In this document: positions 7,575-14,393 of the stretch, in pieces | How positions within the stretch are numbered: position 1 is the stretch's first letter | Layout of the letters: every line of letters begins with the position of its first letter | DNA from: a virus | DNA: 21,393 bases | Strand: one strand, 5' to 3' | IMG/VR virus record: IMGVR_UViG_3300005602_000012 | Coordinates: 1 to 21,393 of that record | Program-made: the position numbers and the translations under genes | The notes under the pieces: generated by a model | The model's input: only the letters and a program-made list of their open reading frames with translations | What the model was told of the DNA's origin: nothing | The model's database searches: none

Positions 7575-8438
7575 TTAGAGGGCATAAGAAAACCCAGCCA
7601 CAGAAATGGCTACTGTATCGGAAGCAGAACTTACTTTATAACGTATCACTGGAGATAATACCGATGAAACAACCAAGTTATTAACCCAAACATCCGATAC
7701 TGTTGTCACTGGAACCGACCCGACTTGTCCGGTAATTTGTGCTTGAAAGTTACCGCCACCATCTTTATATACACCCGCTAATTGCAAATTATTTCCTGCG
7801 GCATTAGGAACATATGAAGTATAAATTTGCGCGATAAAGTTACCAATCGGCAACGGAAACGGCGGTGTATTTGTACTTTCTGCGCCTGGCTCTACTATCG
7901 GAACTATGCCCGTTAAATTAACAGTGGCATAAGATGTTGAAGACCCAGAAGCTATAGGAGTAGCAATCGGAGTGCTATAAATCATTCGTCTATAGGAAGA
8001 ATTCGCACTATAAGCAATATCTCCTACAACAAAGTTAGCACTTCCGTCTGTAGGCCAATATCCAATTAAACGATAGGAGTCATAGCCTAGTGGCATCAAT
8101 GGCTGCGTATTAGAAGCCAACGAAACAATCGCGCCTGTGGGCTGATAATAGCGAGAATCCCCAATCAAAAATATTGAATACATAGTATTTGCAGCAGGAC
8201 TTCCGGTATCTAAACCATTTAACCCATTTGCACCAATGTATATAGAAACTGGAGCTGGTGTTAGCTGGCCTGCAAAATTTGGACTTCCAATAACTAAATC
8301 CATAACATCGTTAGAATCACGACATTGTCCTGCCGTTAAATCTAAAGTTTGTGAAGCAGGATAAAGCAATTGTAAGCCAGTAATATATAAAAACGGTAAA
8401 TTATAAATTGGGTCATTTTGTACTTGTGGTGTAGCCAT
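7575..8438 (-). CDS. putative head decoration or fibre protein, 287 aa
   Basis: The longest open frame begins at 8558, but the likely start is ATG at 8438 (MATPQVQNDPIYNLPFLYI), with GAGGGG 7 bases upstream. This also avoids running through the hairpin after the coat gene. The protein is beta-rich and low in charge (LTAGQCRDSNDVMDLVIG, PLGYDSYRLIGYWPTDGSAN). This resembles an unnamed structural protein family I recall from podovirus head modules, placed beside the coat gene. No catalytic motif is visible. A decoration or head-fibre role is inferred from position and composition. Confidence 0.7.
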   Translation of the reverse strand: MATPQVQNDPIYNLPFLYITGLQLLYPASQTLDLTAGQCRDSNDVMDLVIGSPNFAGQLTPAPVSIYIGANGLNGLDTGSPAANTMYSIFLIGDSRYYQPTGAIVSLASNTQPLMPLGYDSYRLIGYWPTDGSANFVVGDIAYSANSSYRRMIYSTPIATPIASGSSTSYATVNLTGIVPIVEPGAESTNTPPFPLPIGNFIAQIYTSYVPNAAGNNLQLAGVYKDGGGNFQAQITGQVGSVPVTTVSDVWVNNLVVSSVLSPVIRYKVSSASDTVAISVAGFSYAL

Positions 8439-8472
8439 TTTTAATCCCCTCAAAATCGATGGTTTTAGAAAA

Positions 8473-8500
8473 CTGATGCGTAGTTTCCCAGAGGCATCAG
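8473..8500 (-). terminator. hairpin after the coat gene, possible weak terminator
   Basis: On the - strand CTGATGC (8500-8494) pairs with GCATCAG (8479-8473), followed at once by TTTTCT. The stem is 7 bp with a 14-base loop, so it is weak. It lies between the coat stop and the start of the next gene, and may partly reduce downstream expression or protect the coat mRNA end. Confidence 0.4.
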
Positions 8501-8508
8501 CCTTATTT

Positions 8509-9348
8509 TTAGCCTTGCGACAATGGTATAATAAACCGCATTGAGTACTCTGGTACAATCACAGAACCATGCGTCTCATCATAAATCATCCCCGTTTGGT
8601 TTTGACCGAAGATAGAACCATAGGTCAAACGCAATGAAGCACCTGTATCTGGATCATGCTCGTTTGCTGTCGGGAACGGTGACTGTTCTGGTAGCATCGG
8701 CATAGCGAGATACAGGGCCTCTCCGCCTAAAATACCACCGCATCTATGAGAGGGCAGTCCACTCACTTGCATGCCAGCTTGCAATGCATTATTTAAGTTT
8801 TGATTTTGACCACCAGCCCAGTTTAGAGCAGGGGTAATAGTGATGGTTACATCGCCACTACCATTGGAGGCTGCATTTGCCACAGCTCTAAATTGTGTTG
8901 GATTGGCGCTTGGAAAATGGCCAATCCATGTCAAGTAACGCATATTAGGCTTACCTGATACACCATCATTAAACTGGAATAAATCTCCAGCAAATACGGC
9001 ATTCGCATCACTGACACTTGCCCCACTAAATGTTAATTGTGTAACTGATTGTCCTGTAGGGTCATTAGTGCTAATCAATGTCAAAGTTTGTCCCAATACG
9101 CCAGTATTACCAGAAACGTGTATGGGCATTAAGTTGGATTGATAGTAATTGACTAAAGGTGTCCCGAAGTCACCGATTTCCCATGAGAGCGCGATGCTAT
9201 CATTTCTGTGCGGAACGAACTGATTTAGACCATTTCCTACAATACTTGGAACAACTGAATCAGGAAGATACACTTTCATGCCTTCAGCTACAGAGCCGTA
9301 GTTTTTGAAAAACATTACGGCCTGGGCGATTTGTTGGTCAATTCTGTT
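8509..9348 (-). CDS. major capsid (coat) protein, exon 2
   Basis: C-terminal 279 residues of the P22-type coat protein, beginning N-R-I-D-Q-Q after the intron's terminal G at 9349. A TTG at 9351 could be called as an independent start, but there is no ribosome binding site, and the frame upstream is closed by stops inside the intron. Typical segments include QAVMFFKNYGSVAEGMKVYL, GLNQFVPHRNDSIALSWEIG, DLFQFNDGVSGKPNMRYLTW and SMRFIIPLSQG at the end. Joined to exon 1 the protein has 440 residues, against 430 for P22 coat. It forms the T=7-type shell in that family. Confidence 0.85.
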   Translation of the reverse strand, partial: NRIDQQIAQAVMFFKNYGSVAEGMKVYLPDSVVPSIVGNGLNQFVPHRNDSIALSWEIGDFGTPLVNYYQSNLMPIHVSGNTGVLGQTLTLISTNDPTGQSVTQLTFSGASVSDANAVFAGDLFQFNDGVSGKPNMRYLTWIGHFPSANPTQFRAVANAASNGSGDVTITITPALNWAGGQNQNLNNALQAGMQVSGLPSHRCGGILGGEALYLAMPMLPEQSPFPTANEHDPDTGASLRLTYGSIFGQNQTGMIYDETHGSVIVPEYSMRFIIPLSQG

Positions 9349-9587
9349 CAAATGAGGTCGTTAATCTCAATCCGCCTTTCGGCTGCTTCTAGTCGCCTAG
9401 AAGTTCAGACTATATCTTCACCCTTTCGGGGCTCGGCGCTTCCACTCACTTGAGTGTACTCCCTTTCGGGATAGTCGTTGCACCTTCTGCTTTCGCAGCT
9501 TGGCTCAGGATTGTCTACTTGAGGTTTCCCCTGAGTTCACCGAGTTTCATCTGCCTATTTCTAAGCAGCGAGCCTACCATTTAAGCT
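9349..9587 (-). ncRNA. group I self-splicing intron (IA-type) in the coat gene
   Basis: All core helices are visible on the - strand. P1: TTAAGT at the exon end plus AGC pairs with GCTGCTTAG, with the U.G wobble at the splice site. P3: CTCGGT (9544-9539) with GCCGAG (9437-9432). P4: CTCAGG (9535-9530) with CCTGAG (9509-9504), the latter inside the Q-like AATCCTGAGCCAAG. P6 extension: CTGC-GAAA-GCAG. P7: GACTAT (9476-9471) with ATAGTC (9413-9408), inside the hallmark AAGATATAGTC. P7.1 (CCC-GAAA-GGG) and P7.2 (ACTC-AAGT-GAGT) mark subgroup IA. P8: CCCC-GAAA-GGGT. P9: CTTCTAG-GCGA-CTAGAAG. P9.1: GCC-GAAA-GGC. The intron ends in G at 9349. Splicing AGT to AAC keeps the coat frame exactly. There is no endonuclease gene inside. 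Confidence 0.93.
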
Positions 9588-10070
9588 ACTTAACGCCGTA
9601 CTACCATTTCCAAAATATCGATAAGGACCAGAAAACGTATTGGTGGTTCCATCTAACTGACTGACTACGCCTGAATCCCAGTTTAAGGCTATATTACCTT
9701 CTATTAACGCAGACAATTCAGCAATCGCACTCTTACCAAATACTCTCATATAATCCTCTTCACCTTTTTCTAAGTTGAAGATTCTTTGTTGAGCAGTTAC
9801 GGCAAAAGAAGTGTTGTTAGATTGGTCACAAGCAAGTGTTTGCACTCTTTGAACCGCTGGCTCAAATGATGCAACTAAACCTGCCGCAGTAGTAAAGCGT
9901 GGAGGCAAATCAAAGGTCACAGTAGAACCTAAGTTCGCTTGAATTTTATCAAAATCTTTGAATTTTGCATTTGCTGTTGCGATGTGACAGCATAAGTTTT
10001 GCAACAAAGCCAACCCTGAACGTTGATAGGTTTGGACCTGTTGGAGAATATTCGCTGGAAAAACTGCCAT
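9588..10070 (-). CDS. major capsid (coat) protein, exon 1
   Basis: N-terminal 161 residues of the coat protein, starting MAVFPANILQQVQTYQRSG with GGAG upstream. Family-like segments are FKDFDKIQANLGSTVTFDLP, FAVTAQQRIFNLEKGEEDYM and YRYFGNGSTALS, where the exon ends after the Ser codon AGT. Unspliced, the frame reads eight intron codons (SLNGRLAA) and stops at TAG, giving a 169-residue fragment that could not form a shell. The gene lies between scaffold and putative decoration genes, the usual P22-like order. Coat assignment is by similarity and position. Confidence 0.85.
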
Positions 10071-10123
10071 TTTAGCTACTCCTAACTATTTATTTAATAA
10101 TTCGGATAGCAAGCAGCTAATTA

Positions 10124-10831
10124 TCAAGCTCTATATTTTGCTTTTAATTCTGGCATCGATAACACGCTACTCGAATCCGTTCCGACGTTAGAAGAACGTT
10201 GCTGATTTAAAGGAGTATTCGTTTCTCGATGACCTGTCACACTTTCATTCTTTTTAATTGAGTCCGATAATCGGTTAAGTTCGTAGAGCGCCTCTTGTGG
10301 AAAGTCTCTAGCCGTTAACTCAATCTGGGCCAATTTAGAACGATTTTTGCTTAACTCATAAAGCACATCACTGGCATTTTCTAAATTCTCTGCAAGCATA
10401 TGTACCGTATTTGGAAAGCGTCTAAGCTCTAAGTCACCAGTCACTTTGTCAAAGTCATCATATTTCTGTTTTCCAACTTCAATCTTGTCGTAAAAATTCT
10501 TCACGATTCGCTTGGCAGCTTGCTCTTCGGCATTACTCTGAGCTTCTTGTATCCATTGGTCGCGCAACCGTTGTGCTTCTTCAGCCGCTAGTCGTCTAAA
10601 TCTTTCTTCATTAAATTCTGATGAAGACTCTTTATACACTGGTGCTGCTTGTGCCTCTTGCTGCATAGAGCGTTTATAGTTCTCTACCGCTCGATTGGCC
10701 GCTTCTTGTTTAGCTCGTCCAACGATTTCATTAACTTCAGATTGCCTCAACATCTTCTCTTGTGGAGTCGATGTTTCGCTGCTCGTCGGTGCAACATTAG
10801 TATCTGCACTTTGATTCAATACTTCTTCCAT
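10124..10831 (-). CDS. scaffolding protein
   Basis: A 235-residue, highly charged, Gln/Glu/Arg-rich, mostly helical protein placed directly upstream of the coat gene, as expected for a P22 gp8-type scaffold. The N-terminal 40 residues are Ser/Thr-rich and disordered-looking. Residues about 45-115 look like a long coiled coil (EERFRRLAAEEAQRLRDQW, AEEQAAKRIVKNFY). The C-terminus is polar and ends in a short basic segment (LSMPELKAKYRA), and in P22 a C-terminal helix-turn-helix binds coat. P22 scaffold has 303 residues, so this one is shorter. The ATG has AAGGA nine bases upstream. Confidence 0.75.
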   Translation of the reverse strand: MEEVLNQSADTNVAPTSSETSTPQEKMLRQSEVNEIVGRAKQEAANRAVENYKRSMQQEAQAAPVYKESSSEFNEERFRRLAAEEAQRLRDQWIQEAQSNAEEQAAKRIVKNFYDKIEVGKQKYDDFDKVTGDLELRRFPNTVHMLAENLENASDVLYELSKNRSKLAQIELTARDFPQEALYELNRLSDSIKKNESVTGHRETNTPLNQQRSSNVGTDSSSVLSMPELKAKYRA

Positions 10832-10857
10832 ATCACTTCGTCCTTAGCTGTTAACCC

Positions 10858-10973
10858 CGCAACGGTTCACCTCAATTGTCGATTGAGTATCGGGCTATTG
10901 CCCCACCACGGTGATTTCATCCCCGTTAACGCACGGGTTGCGATAAGGTGCTTCAATCCTAGAAACACCTTAT
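10858..10973 (-). ncRNA. structured leader RNA before the scaffold gene
   Basis: Nested complementary segments occur in transcript order on the - strand. A 12-bp hairpin (ATAAGGTGTTTC with GAAGCACCTTAT, 7-base loop) lies at 10973-10943. CGCAAC (10942-10937) can pair with GTTGCG (10863-10858). Inside that outer stem are CCCGT/ACGGG, then TCACC (10914-10910) with GGTGA (10871-10867), which encloses GGGC-AATA-GCCC and CTCAAT-CGACA-ATTGAG. GC content is clearly higher than in the flanks, and no good reading frame covers it apart from a 17-codon ATG frame. It ends just before the scaffold ribosome binding site. I do not recognise a named RNA family. Confidence 0.5.
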
Positions 10974-11002
10974 GTTGATAGAGTAGATATTCGTCTCATT
11001 GA

Positions 11003-11031
11003 TTGCAAAATTCTCTAAATGTTCTTATCAT
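11003..11031 (+). promoter_or_regulatory. sigma70-type promoter of the + strand regulatory cassette
   Basis: TTGCAA (11003-11008), a 17-base spacer, then TATCAT (11026-11031), a 5/6 match to the -10 consensus. It lies about 28 bases before the AlpA-like start codon. The -35 is self-complementary (TTGCAA), so it could also serve a leftward promoter for the scaffold transcript. The leftward -10 (TACTCT) is poor. Confidence 0.55.
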
Positions 11032-11058
11032 GTAGTAGTAAAATTATTAGGGAGTGAT

Positions 11059-11259
11059 ATGATTTCTATAATGGGGAAGGAATTTCTTACAGATAAAGAA
11101 GCCTCAGCAAGATATGGCTATTCACAAGCTTGGTTTATTAAAGCTCGGTCAGAAAAATATGGGCCTAAATATGTTCAAATGAAAGAGCATGGGAGAGTTT
11201 TGTACCCTCTAGAAGAAACCGATAAGTGGTTTAAAAACAAGATGGATGAAAAAGAATAA
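11059..11259 (+). CDS. AlpA/excisionase-like helix-turn-helix protein
   Basis: The frame is open from a TTG at 10999, but the real start is probably ATG at 11059, with GGGAG just upstream and after the promoter. The 66-residue product matches the small winged-helix family of AlpA and excisionases: FLTDKEASARYGYSQAWFIK forms helix-turn-helix, followed by a wing (HGRVLYPLEETDKWFKNK), typical of the helix-turn-helix type 17 domain. Such proteins bind DNA as prophage excision factors or transcription regulators. It leads a three-gene cassette on the strand opposite the late genes, so it could regulate that cassette or the divergent scaffold-coat operon. Confidence 0.75.
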   Translation: MISIMGKEFLTDKEASARYGYSQAWFIKARSEKYGPKYVQMKEHGRVLYPLEETDKWFKNKMDEKE

Positions 11260-11269
11260 GGAACAAGCA

Positions 11270-11695
11270 ATGCGCATAGACGAGCTACCAATAAGCGATG
11301 AAGTTATTAAAATTCTTATTAGAAAAGGCAAAATATTTGATGTTGAAGAATTATTAAAAAAGTCCAATAAGGAATTACTTGGAATACATGGGATTGGAAA
11401 ATCTCAATTGAAATATATCAAAAAAGCATTGTATTGGTTTATTAAATCTTCAGAAATCAAATTGCAAAAAGATAGGTTACTTTCTGAGATGCAAGCCATG
11501 TTTAAAGAATTCTCTATACCCTTAAAACATGAAATAAATGAATTACGCACAATATTGTTAGAACAATACAGGTTAATTCAAAGTATACAAATAGAAAAAC
11601 AACCAGAAGGAATAATGAAAATAATAAATGAAAAAATACCAGGATTTTCATCTACTATGTACGATATTTATAAAAAATTAGAAGAAAAAGAATGA
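11270..11695 (+). CDS. RNA polymerase alpha-CTD-like helix-hairpin-helix protein
   Basis: The frame also contains an ATG at 11246, but ATG at 11270 has AAGGA at a 7-base spacing and begins directly with the domain, giving 141 residues. Residues 2-54 follow the alpha C-terminal domain pattern: IDELPISDEVIKILIRKG, then VEELLKKSNKELLGIHGIGK and LKYIKKAL. The GIHGIGK turn is the helix-hairpin-helix. The helix that in E. coli alpha carries Arg265 and Asn268 reads SDEVIKIL here, so the classical UP-element contacts are missing. The remaining 85 residues are helical and charged, probably a coiled coil. It may bind DNA or compete with host alpha, but this is inference. Confidence 0.65.
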   Translation: MRIDELPISDEVIKILIRKGKIFDVEELLKKSNKELLGIHGIGKSQLKYIKKALYWFIKSSEIKLQKDRLLSEMQAMFKEFSIPLKHEINELRTILLEQYRLIQSIQIEKQPEGIMKIINEKIPGFSSTMYDIYKKLEEKE

Positions 11696-12252
11696 CAGAA
11701 TATGAATTTAAGCAAATGCTTGGAAAATATGCCGAATCTATTTTTATGGAGATTTGGGGGCCAATTGAAAGCAAAATATCATTACAAATACAAGATGTAG
11801 ATAAGTTGCTATCAGATTTTAGAGAAAAACTACAATCCATAGACCAAAGACAACGCCAACTTAGACGCGATTTTACTAAGTTAGATGATAAAATTAACAT
11901 ACAGCTAGATCACATGAGTGATGCAATAGAAAAACAAAAAGAACTTAACATCTCTCTTAGTGAGGAGATTCTAGAAGAAGTTAATGAAGATATTAAATTA
12001 GCTATTGAATACGGCAGAAAGATTGATGAACTCTATGAGAAAACATTGAAAATATCTAATGTAAGTCTTAAAGACTTCGATTCAGTAATACTTGAAGCAA
12101 AATCTGTTATTAAACATGAATGTGACCTAAGAATTATAGATATTCTTAATCTTGATAAGAATTTTAGAGAACTAGTGCGCCTTGCAGATAAAAGTTTGCG
12201 CGATCATCAGCTTTATAAAAATATAGAAGAACCAACTAAAATTATATTTTAA
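11692..12252 (+). CDS. coiled-coil protein of unknown function, 186 aa
   Basis: Joined to the alpha-CTD-like gene by a 4-base ATGA overlap, so the two are co-translated. The protein is charged and almost entirely helical. A strong coiled coil runs over about residues 25-85 (VDKLLSDFREKLQSIDQRQR, LRRDFTKLDDKINIQLDH). The C-terminal half has helices separated by short turns. There is no membrane segment or enzymatic motif. Its helical partner gene suggests the two proteins could form a hetero-coiled-coil, which is inference. It ends at a hairpin terminator. Confidence 0.65.
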   Translation: MTEYEFKQMLGKYAESIFMEIWGPIESKISLQIQDVDKLLSDFREKLQSIDQRQRQLRRDFTKLDDKINIQLDHMSDAIEKQKELNISLSEEILEEVNEDIKLAIEYGRKIDELYEKTLKISNVSLKDFDSVILEAKSVIKHECDLRIIDILNLDKNFRELVRLADKSLRDHQLYKNIEEPTKIIF

Positions 12253-12256
12253 ATAA

Positions 12257-12284
12257 GCCACTCCCACTTTCTTAGAGGAGTGGC
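12257..12284. terminator. bidirectional hairpin terminator between convergent genes
   Basis: GCCACTCC (12257-12264) pairs perfectly with GGAGTGGC (12277-12284) around a 12-base loop. It lies between the stops of the + strand cassette and the - strand fibre gene. On the - strand it is followed by TTATTTAAAATATAATTTT, a fair tail. On the + strand the tail is weaker (CCATGTTATTT). It probably ends the packaging-fibre transcript and limits antisense reading into the cassette. Confidence 0.7.
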
Positions 12285-12313
12285 CCATGTTATTTACAGA
12301 ACCGTAAAATCAA

Positions 12314-14128
12314 TTAAAACACTACATACGAAATTTCTATAGTTCCATCCAAAGGAGATACCCCAGAATTATTATAGATAGTTATGGTTGCAGAACCGCT
12401 GCCTGGTACACATTTTAGAGTAATGTTATTTTGAGTATTCGTTCCACCTGCATACTGAAGTATTACGCTATAGGTAGAGTCAAGAATAAAATCATTACTC
12501 CAAGCAATCGAATAACTTGCAGAAGCTCCTGTCGTTAACGAGGAAGTAGTAATTGTACCTGCTACTCCGTTCGCTGTTACAGACCCCGCCGCTTCCGTGC
12601 CATTAACTTTTGCAAGAATAATGCCAGAGCCGTCAGCCATTGCATTATTAGCAGTAAGCGACATGATAGCATTACCCGCAATGCCAGAATCAGCCAAAAC
12701 GGTGTTTGTGCCTAAATCAGCGATAACAACATTTCCACTGACTAAGGGAGCGGATGAGCTGATAACAGGTATCAAACCTGGCGTTCCAGAACCCAAGCCA
12801 GAGTCCGCCAATACGTAAATATTATCGCTAGCTAATCTAGTATCAGTGGTTAATGTTGTACTAAACCCACCAAAAGGAGTGGCCGCAACTGCAATCGTAA
12901 AATTACCTGTGGGAGAATTTGTGTTGAAAAGAATTACCTCTCCAGGCGCACCAGACCCTCCTGCATTCCCTACTACAAATGAGCCGTTCTGTAAATCTAA
13001 ATTCCCGGTAATAATGGTTTGATTGGCCCCAGGGTCTAACAATACAACATTCGTTGTAGTAGCTATAGTATCCACAGGAATACCAGAATCCATCATTTTA
13101 CCAGCGGTTCCGACGTTCATAGGAAAATTACCGTCGACAAACGGAGTTGTTGTGGCAGCTATCAATAACTGTGACTGTGCATTTCCTGGGTCTGGAATAT
13201 GAACCTGACTGGCCTGACCAAAAGCATCGTTTGTTAATTCAACCGCAAAATTTCCGCTGTTCGCTGTAGGCACAACTTCAAAAACGCCAGTATTAGCTAC
13301 ATCGTTGTTAAGGATTAAACTTCCACCTACAAATTCACTCCAAGCACCTACTGAACCTGCTTGAATATTACCACTAGTAATAGCTGTCCCAGGATTTTGA
13401 CCTAAATCTCCATTTGTATCTGTATAGGTCGCTATATGATTTAAAGTGGTCGGCGTTGTAACCGAGGGGATACCTGCAGCAGATTTTCCAGAATCCACCA
13501 TCTTTCCAGCGGTTCCGCTCGCAACTGGAATATTTCCAGAAACAAACGGAGTGGCACCTGCAGCCACTAATAGCTGACCAACCGCATTACCAGGGTCCGG
13601 AATATTAATTGTAGATGCTTGACCCATTGGGTTATTGCTAATTACAGTAGCTGTATTTCCTGTATTAGCAACTGCAGCTAAGGACAAGCTGCCTCTTGCG
13701 GCAGTACTAGGAAAGGAGGTTAATCTACCCGCAGTCCCGCTCAATCCCGCTTGAATATTCCCACCACTGATTGCAGTGGCTGGGTCTTCAGCTAAATGCC
13801 CGTTTGTGTTTGTATAAGTAGCAATATGATTTGCTGTAGTAGGCAGTGTAACGTCTCCAGCGCCACCAGTTGTCACGAGCACAATCTGACCATTTGAAAA
13901 CGTTACAGCAAACTGCCCAAATGTCCCGGACTGAGTCGTGGGATTAAAACTATACAAAATATTTAAAATATCTGTCGTAGCAAGCGGAAATCCTTCTAGA
14001 TTTTCAGCCGACAAATAGCCTGGAGTAGTTACCGTTGACAAATCATCTCCAACGACCATGTATTTAGTAGTTGGAAATACACCAGATGAACCCGCAAGAG
14101 CGAGCGGAAGTTGGAAGATATTAGCCAT
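12314..14128 (-). CDS. repetitive fibre-like structural protein, 604 aa
   Basis: A protein very low in charge, rich in Gly, Ala, Thr, Asn and Ser. Residues 1-85 form an N-terminal module (TVTTPGYLSAENLEGFPL) that is also found alone in the 91-residue gene at 14394-14669, and may be an attachment domain. Residues 96-348 hold two tandem copies of about 120 residues (NHIATYTNTNGHLAEDP versus NHIATYTDTNGDLGQNP, then INIPDPGN versus VHIPDPGN). Further partial repeats (VLADSG twice) follow. The last 80 residues (SYSIAWSNDFILDSTYSVIL to the end) look like a compact beta domain. A virion fibre or spike is the likeliest role; the receptor is unknown. No enzymatic motif is seen. Confidence 0.7.
   Translation of the reverse strand: MANIFQLPLALAGSSGVFPTTKYMVVGDDLSTVTTPGYLSAENLEGFPLATTDILNILYSFNPTTQSGTFGQFAVTFSNGQIVLVTTGGAGDVTLPTTANHIATYTNTNGHLAEDPATAISGGNIQAGLSGTAGRLTSFPSTAARGSLSLAAVANTGNTATVISNNPMGQASTINIPDPGNAVGQLLVAAGATPFVSGNIPVASGTAGKMVDSGKSAAGIPSVTTPTTLNHIATYTDTNGDLGQNPGTAITSGNIQAGSVGAWSEFVGGSLILNNDVANTGVFEVVPTANSGNFAVELTNDAFGQASQVHIPDPGNAQSQLLIAATTTPFVDGNFPMNVGTAGKMMDSGIPVDTIATTTNVVLLDPGANQTIITGNLDLQNGSFVVGNAGGSGAPGEVILFNTNSPTGNFTIAVAATPFGGFSTTLTTDTRLASDNIYVLADSGLGSGTPGLIPVISSSAPLVSGNVVIADLGTNTVLADSGIAGNAIMSLTANNAMADGSGIILAKVNGTEAAGSVTANGVAGTITTSSLTTGASASYSIAWSNDFILDSTYSVILQYAGGTNTQNNITLKCVPGSGSATITIYNNSGVSPLDGTIEISYVVF
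13085..13843 (-). repeat. two tandem ~120-codon repeats inside the fibre-like gene
   Basis: Copy 1 spans 13843-13487 and copy 2 spans 13453-13085. Matching segments include AISGGNIQAG/AITSGNIQAG, QLLVAAGATPFVSGNIP/QLLIAATTTPFVDGNFP and GTAGKMVDSG/GTAGKMMDSG. The middle parts have diverged, so the duplication is not recent. Confidence 0.8.
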
Positions 14129-14131
14129 TTT

Positions 14132-14380
14132 TTATGCCTTTCTAGGAGTTAATTGACCACCGCCACGCTTGAAACTACTGTGTTCGTGGCTACCTTTACC
14201 ATGCTTCCAACCGCCTGCCATGCTACCATTATGGCCTTCATAATCTAGTCTATCATGGCCATGTTGCATTACTCTTTTAATAGCAGCGTGAGAATCGCAT
14301 TGTATTTTACCTTTGCGTCCATGGTCATCATGAACCATTTTGTTATCTATCATCTTATGTTTTGAGCTATATTCACTCAT
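14132..14380 (-). CDS. His/Lys/Gly-rich small basic protein, 82 aa
   Basis: Starts with GGAG upstream and ends three bases before the fibre-like gene. It contains about a dozen His residues spread through the sequence (VHDDHGRKGKIQCDSHAAIK, QHGHDRLDYEGHNGS, KHGKGSHEHSSFKRGGG). No known domain is recognised. It may bind metal or nucleic acid, or be a minor virion component. It belongs to a cluster of small charged proteins between portal and fibre genes. Confidence 0.55.
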   Translation of the reverse strand: MSEYSSKHKMIDNKMVHDDHGRKGKIQCDSHAAIKRVMQHGHDRLDYEGHNGSMAGGWKHGKGSHEHSSFKRGGGQLTPRKA

Positions 14381-14393
14381 TTTAGGTCTCCTA

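Noticed and set aside
7575-8558. A 327-residue version of the decoration-like protein starting at 8558
   Set aside because: Its first 40 residues are low quality, overlap the coat end and cross a hairpin; ATG at 8438 has a good ribosome binding site.
8509-9351. An independent 280-residue gene starting with TTG at 9351
   Set aside because: There is no ribosome binding site, the TTG is the last codon of the intron, and the product lacks the coat N-terminus supplied by exon 1.
9349-9587. A frameshift, assembly error or insertion sequence splitting the coat gene
   Set aside because: The intervening sequence has a complete group I core, exact in-frame exon joining and no transposase or terminal repeats, so an intron explains it better.
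9349-9600. A tRNA gene suggested by several GC-rich stems
   Set aside because: There is no cloverleaf, no T-loop TTCRA signature and no acceptor stem; the stems belong to the group I core.
10649-10978. A + strand 109-codon frame over the scaffold start and leader
   Set aside because: It is antisense to the scaffold coding region, has no ribosome binding site, and runs against the structured leader.
11655-11900. A - strand 81-codon frame inside the + strand cassette
   Set aside because: It is the shadow of the coiled-coil gene and has no ribosome binding site or recognisable domain.
13085-13843. A CRISPR-like array suggested by repeats
   Set aside because: The repeats are about 360 bases long, coding and divergent; no short regularly spaced direct repeats are present anywhere in the window.
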